Origin: Haladaptatus litoreus
Lineage (GTDB): Archaea > Halobacteriota > Halobacteria > Halobacteriales > Haladaptataceae
Assembly (NCBI RefSeq): GCF_900156425.1
Contig: NZ_FTNO01000001.1
Coordinates: 310,001-374,000 of the forward strand
Direction: 5' to 3'
DNA: 64,000 nucleotides
Shown here in pieces: positions 61,910 to 64,000 of the stretch (position 1 is the stretch's first letter; every line of letters starts with the position of its first letter). The translations under genes were made by a program, and so were the position numbers. The notes under the pieces are model-generated. The model saw only the letters and a program-made list of their open reading frames with translations. It did no database searches and was not told where the DNA came from.

Positions 61910-62282
61910 TGTAGAGTTTTACTCCATCCGCGTTCGTACCCGCAGAGGGGAAGTCAAATTCCAGCAGACGTGGGAATCCGATTCTGACACGGCGTCGGAG
62001 ACTACCCCAGTGGATACGATTTGTCCAACTATGCCATGATTGTTTATTATAATCTACATAAATAAAGTCGACAATTTCATAATCGGCGGGATAAATATAT
62101 CTAAATTATTATTGCTCACAGATGTTCTGTTTTTAGGGATAGATAAGCTACTAGCTGTGGGATACAATTGTTCGTCGTGCAGTCTGCGATAATTGGGCGT
62201 ATAATCTCATCTCAATGAATTGTATTCCGGCAGAATCGACTGCACCCGGAACTGGCTTGCCATTCCGTTTCCACCATTCTAC
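61910..62282. other. Gene-free AT-rich stretch
   Basis: No gene or clear repeat. It is markedly richer in A and T than the flanking genes from about 62035 to 62200, as for a promoter region. CTAG occurs at 62151. The region includes the promoter of the flavin reductase gene. Confidence 0.5.
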
Positions 62283-62867
62283 ATGGAAATCGACCCGAGC
62301 GAAGTGCAGTCACTCTATCGCACGCTGGCGGGCGCTGTCGTCCCCCGGCCGATTGCGTGGGTCAGCACCCGAAGCGAAGATGGCGTGGACAATCTCGCTC
62401 CTTACAGCTTTTTCAACGTCGTCAGCGTCGCGCCACCGGTCGTGATGTTCGCTCCGGTGGACGGACAGGACGGGTTGAAGGACACGCCGGCCAACATCCG
62501 CGAAACCGACGAGTTCGTCGTCAACGTCGTCACCGAACCGCTGGCCGAGGCGATGAACCAGACGAGCGCGACGCTCCCCCACGGCGAAAGCGAGTTCGAC
62601 CACGCCGGACTCGACCGAGCAGAATCGACGACGGTCGATGCCCCGCGCGTTGCAAAAACGCCGGTCGCGTTCGAATGCTCACTGTACGAAATGATCGATA
62701 TCGGTGCGTCCACGATGGTTCTCGGCGAGGTCGAATGGGTGCACGTAGACGATTCGGTGACCACCGACGACAAACTGGACGTAGAGAAAATCGATGCTGT
62801 CGGTCGCCTTTCAGGAAGCTTATATGCGACGACGGACGACCGATTTTCGTTGGAGCGCCCTCCATGA
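62283..62867 (+). CDS. Flavin reductase-like FMN-binding protein
   Basis: 194 aa. VVPRPIAWVSTRSEDGVDNLAPYSFFNVVSVAPPVVMFAPVDGQDGLKDTPANI is the FMN-binding split barrel of the flavin reductase-like group; DEFVVNVVTEPLAEAMNQ and VLGEVEWVHVDDSV follow. These proteins bind FMN and act as reductases or hydroxylase partners. The upstream in-frame ATG at 62220 is rejected because MEIDPSEVQSLY matches the family start. It overlaps the next gene start by four bases (ATGA), suggesting coupling. Confidence 0.87.
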   Translation: MEIDPSEVQSLYRTLAGAVVPRPIAWVSTRSEDGVDNLAPYSFFNVVSVAPPVVMFAPVDGQDGLKDTPANIRETDEFVVNVVTEPLAEAMNQTSATLPHGESEFDHAGLDRAESTTVDAPRVAKTPVAFECSLYEMIDIGASTMVLGEVEWVHVDDSVTTDDKLDVEKIDAVGRLSGSLYATTDDRFSLERPP

Positions 62868-63673
62868 GCGAACAGGACATCATCGAGCAGAGCGACGAAC
62901 CGATTACCGGCGAGCGAATCGCGGACGACCTGCGAACCCTCGGAATTTCGGCGGGTGACACCCTTCTCGTTCACTCGTCGCTTTCCGCCCTCGGATGGGT
63001 CAGTGGCGGTGCGCCTGCCGTCGTGGACGCCTTGCGTTCCGTCGTCACTACCGACGGGACACTCGTGATGCCGACCCACACCGGACTTTCCGACCCGGAC
63101 GGGTGGCAGAACCCGCCAGTGCCGGACGACTGGGAGGAGACGATTCGGGCGACGATGTCGCCCTACCGACCCGAAGTGACGCCGACGCGCGGGATGGGCG
63201 CGATTCCGGAGACGTTCCGAAGCTATCCCGACGTGGTTCGAAGCAAACATCCGCAGGTTTCGTTCTCGGCGTGGGGAACGGACGCAGAATCCATCGTCGC
63301 AGACCACGAGTACGACTTTGGACTCGGTGAGAACTCCCCGCTCGCAGACGTGTACGACAGGGATGGAACGGTTCTTCTGCTAGGTGCTGGCTACGACTCG
63401 AACACCTCGATCCACCTCGCGGAACACCGCGGCGAATTTCAGAAGGAAACCGAAAGCGGCGGTGCACCGGTGTTGGAAGACGGCGAGCGCGAATGGATTC
63501 GACTGACGGAACTGGCACTTTCGGACGACGATTTCGAACAGGTGGGTGAGGTCTTCGAAACGGAACGTCCGGAAGCAGTCGCTCGTGGTTCGGTCGGGAA
63601 CGCTGATACGGTTGCGATGCGCCAGCGTGAACTGGTCGATTTCGCCAGCGACTGGTTCAGCGAAAATCGCTAG
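62864..63673 (+). CDS. Aminoglycoside 3-N-acetyltransferase family protein
   Basis: 269 aa Antibiotic_NAT family. ISAGDTLLVHSSLSALGWVSGGAPAVVDALRSVV, GTLVMPTHTGLSDPDGWQNPPVP, TPTRGMGAIPETFRSYPDVVRSKHPQVSFSAWG and LLLGAGYDSNTSIHLAEHR are the family motifs; the His in SKHPQ acts in catalysis. These enzymes transfer acetyl from acetyl-CoA to an amino group of an aminoglycoside, but environmental members often have other acceptors. No resistance phenotype should be assumed. Coupled to the flavin reductase gene by a four-base overlap. Confidence 0.9.
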   Translation: MSEQDIIEQSDEPITGERIADDLRTLGISAGDTLLVHSSLSALGWVSGGAPAVVDALRSVVTTDGTLVMPTHTGLSDPDGWQNPPVPDDWEETIRATMSPYRPEVTPTRGMGAIPETFRSYPDVVRSKHPQVSFSAWGTDAESIVADHEYDFGLGENSPLADVYDRDGTVLLLGAGYDSNTSIHLAEHRGEFQKETESGGAPVLEDGEREWIRLTELALSDDDFEQVGEVFETERPEAVARGSVGNADTVAMRQRELVDFASDWFSENR

Positions 63674-63719
63674 TCGTTACGGTAGTCGTCGCCTCGATTC
63701 GTCGTGCCGATTCGTCGTG

Positions 63720-64000
63720 TTAGTCGTCGTCCGCGGTTGCGGCGTCGGAATCCATCGCTTCCGCGTCGGCTTCGATGCTCGGCGGATATTTTCCCCGGTC
63801 GAGTTTCAGGTCGCTCTGCGGGCGCGCCATGCAGGTGAGCGCGTAGTTTTCGGCTTCTTCTTCGGTGAATCCGCGGGCCGCCGGTTGTGTGACCTCGCCC
63901 TCCACGATTTCGGCGGAGCACGCGAGACACATGCCGACTCGGCACGAGTACTCCTGTGCGATACCCTCCTCGATACACGCCTTGAGGATGGTCTGCTTGT
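63720..64000 (-). CDS. 2Fe-2S ferredoxin (5' end cut by window)
   Basis: At least 92 residues on the minus strand, entering the window from the right edge. The cluster ligands are Cys in the arrangement SCRVGMCLACSAEI (C-x5-C-x2-C), with the fourth Cys in ALTCMARPQSD, as in plant-type ferredoxins. The tail is acidic, with TADDD at the end. It transfers one electron in oxidoreductase reactions; partners are not visible. The full length would probably be about 110-130 residues. Confidence 0.9.
   Translation of the reverse strand, partial: KQTILKACIEEGIAQEYSCRVGMCLACSAEIVEGEVTQPAARGFTEEEAENYALTCMARPQSDLKLDRGKYPPSIEADAEAMDSDAATADDD

Noticed and set aside
1-64000. CRISPR array, prophage, integrase or toxin-antitoxin locus
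   Set aside because: No regularly spaced repeats, no phage or recombinase protein motifs, and no paired small toxin-antitoxin frames were found on either strand.

Overview
The window is a GC-rich segment of a haloarchaeal (class Halobacteria) chromosome. The evidence is the strongly acidic predicted proteins, leaderless genes preceded by TTTAWA-type TATA boxes about 27-32 bases upstream, a TFB gene, a thermosome, form III RuBisCO, archaeal shikimate-pathway enzymes (dehydroquinate synthase II and ADH synthase), an AglD-like N-glycosylation enzyme, Tat signal peptides and a PGF-CTERM surface protein. The genus cannot be fixed from the sequence. A trehalose-6-phosphate synthase beside this core gene set would fit Haladaptatus or a relative, but that is only a guess. 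No rRNA, tRNA, CRISPR array, transposase, integrase or phage gene was seen.

Layout. 1-12 kb: MATE exporter (cut by the left edge), phosphoribosyltransferase, trypsin-like protease with a Gly-rich linker, PhzF, KTSC protein beside a frameshifted small gene, PEP synthase, Tat-exported solute-binding protein, aspartate decarboxylase, YqaA-type membrane protein. 12-25 kb: metG behind an unusually long leader, pyruvate kinase, NfeD/stomatin pair, aglD-like glycosyltransferase, NTP phosphatase, BtuF-like protein, TFB, and a solitary methyltransferase probably orthologous to the CTAG methylase Zim. 25.9-33.7 kb: aromatic amino-acid block with aroD, dehydroquinate synthase II and a trpC-trpB-trpA-ADH synthase operon. 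33.7-49 kb: housekeeping genes (inactive MGMT-like protein, AIR-synthase-like protein, thermosome, form III RuBisCO, gamma-carbonic anhydrase, OtsA, nicotinate phosphoribosyltransferase, MFS carrier, HAD phosphatase) with two members of a MITE-like repeat. 49-58 kb: sugar-acid and cell-surface block with a KDG/KDPG-type aldolase, secreted beta-helix protein, GH5-like lipoprotein, broken DsbA-lectin fusion, gluconate dehydratase and a PQQ-type beta-propeller protein with an archaeosortase signal. 58-64 kb: membrane proteins, rubrerythrin-like protein, rhodanese-MBL protein, YihY, a nonsense-interrupted secreted mini-protein, flavin reductase, AAC(3)-like acetyltransferase and a 2Fe-2S ferredoxin cut by the right edge.

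Central metabolism is well represented: PEP synthase and pyruvate kinase, Entner-Doudoroff-type dehydratase and aldolase, shikimate/tryptophan synthesis, NAD salvage, beta-alanine/CoA precursor synthesis, and the form III RuBisCO of the AMP pathway.

No undescribed defence or mobile system was recognised. The most unusual material is (i) five accessory genes broken by frameshift or nonsense, the clearest being a Tat-exported DsbA-like protein fused to three beta-sandwich repeats; (ii) a 344-bp MITE-like element with 27-bp terminal inverted repeats and a diverged relative 11 kb away; (iii) several perfect GC-rich palindromes of unrelated sequence, two overlapping stop codons; (iv) a long metG leader with small overlapping reading frames; (v) CTAG sites concentrated between genes near a probable CTAG methylase gene.
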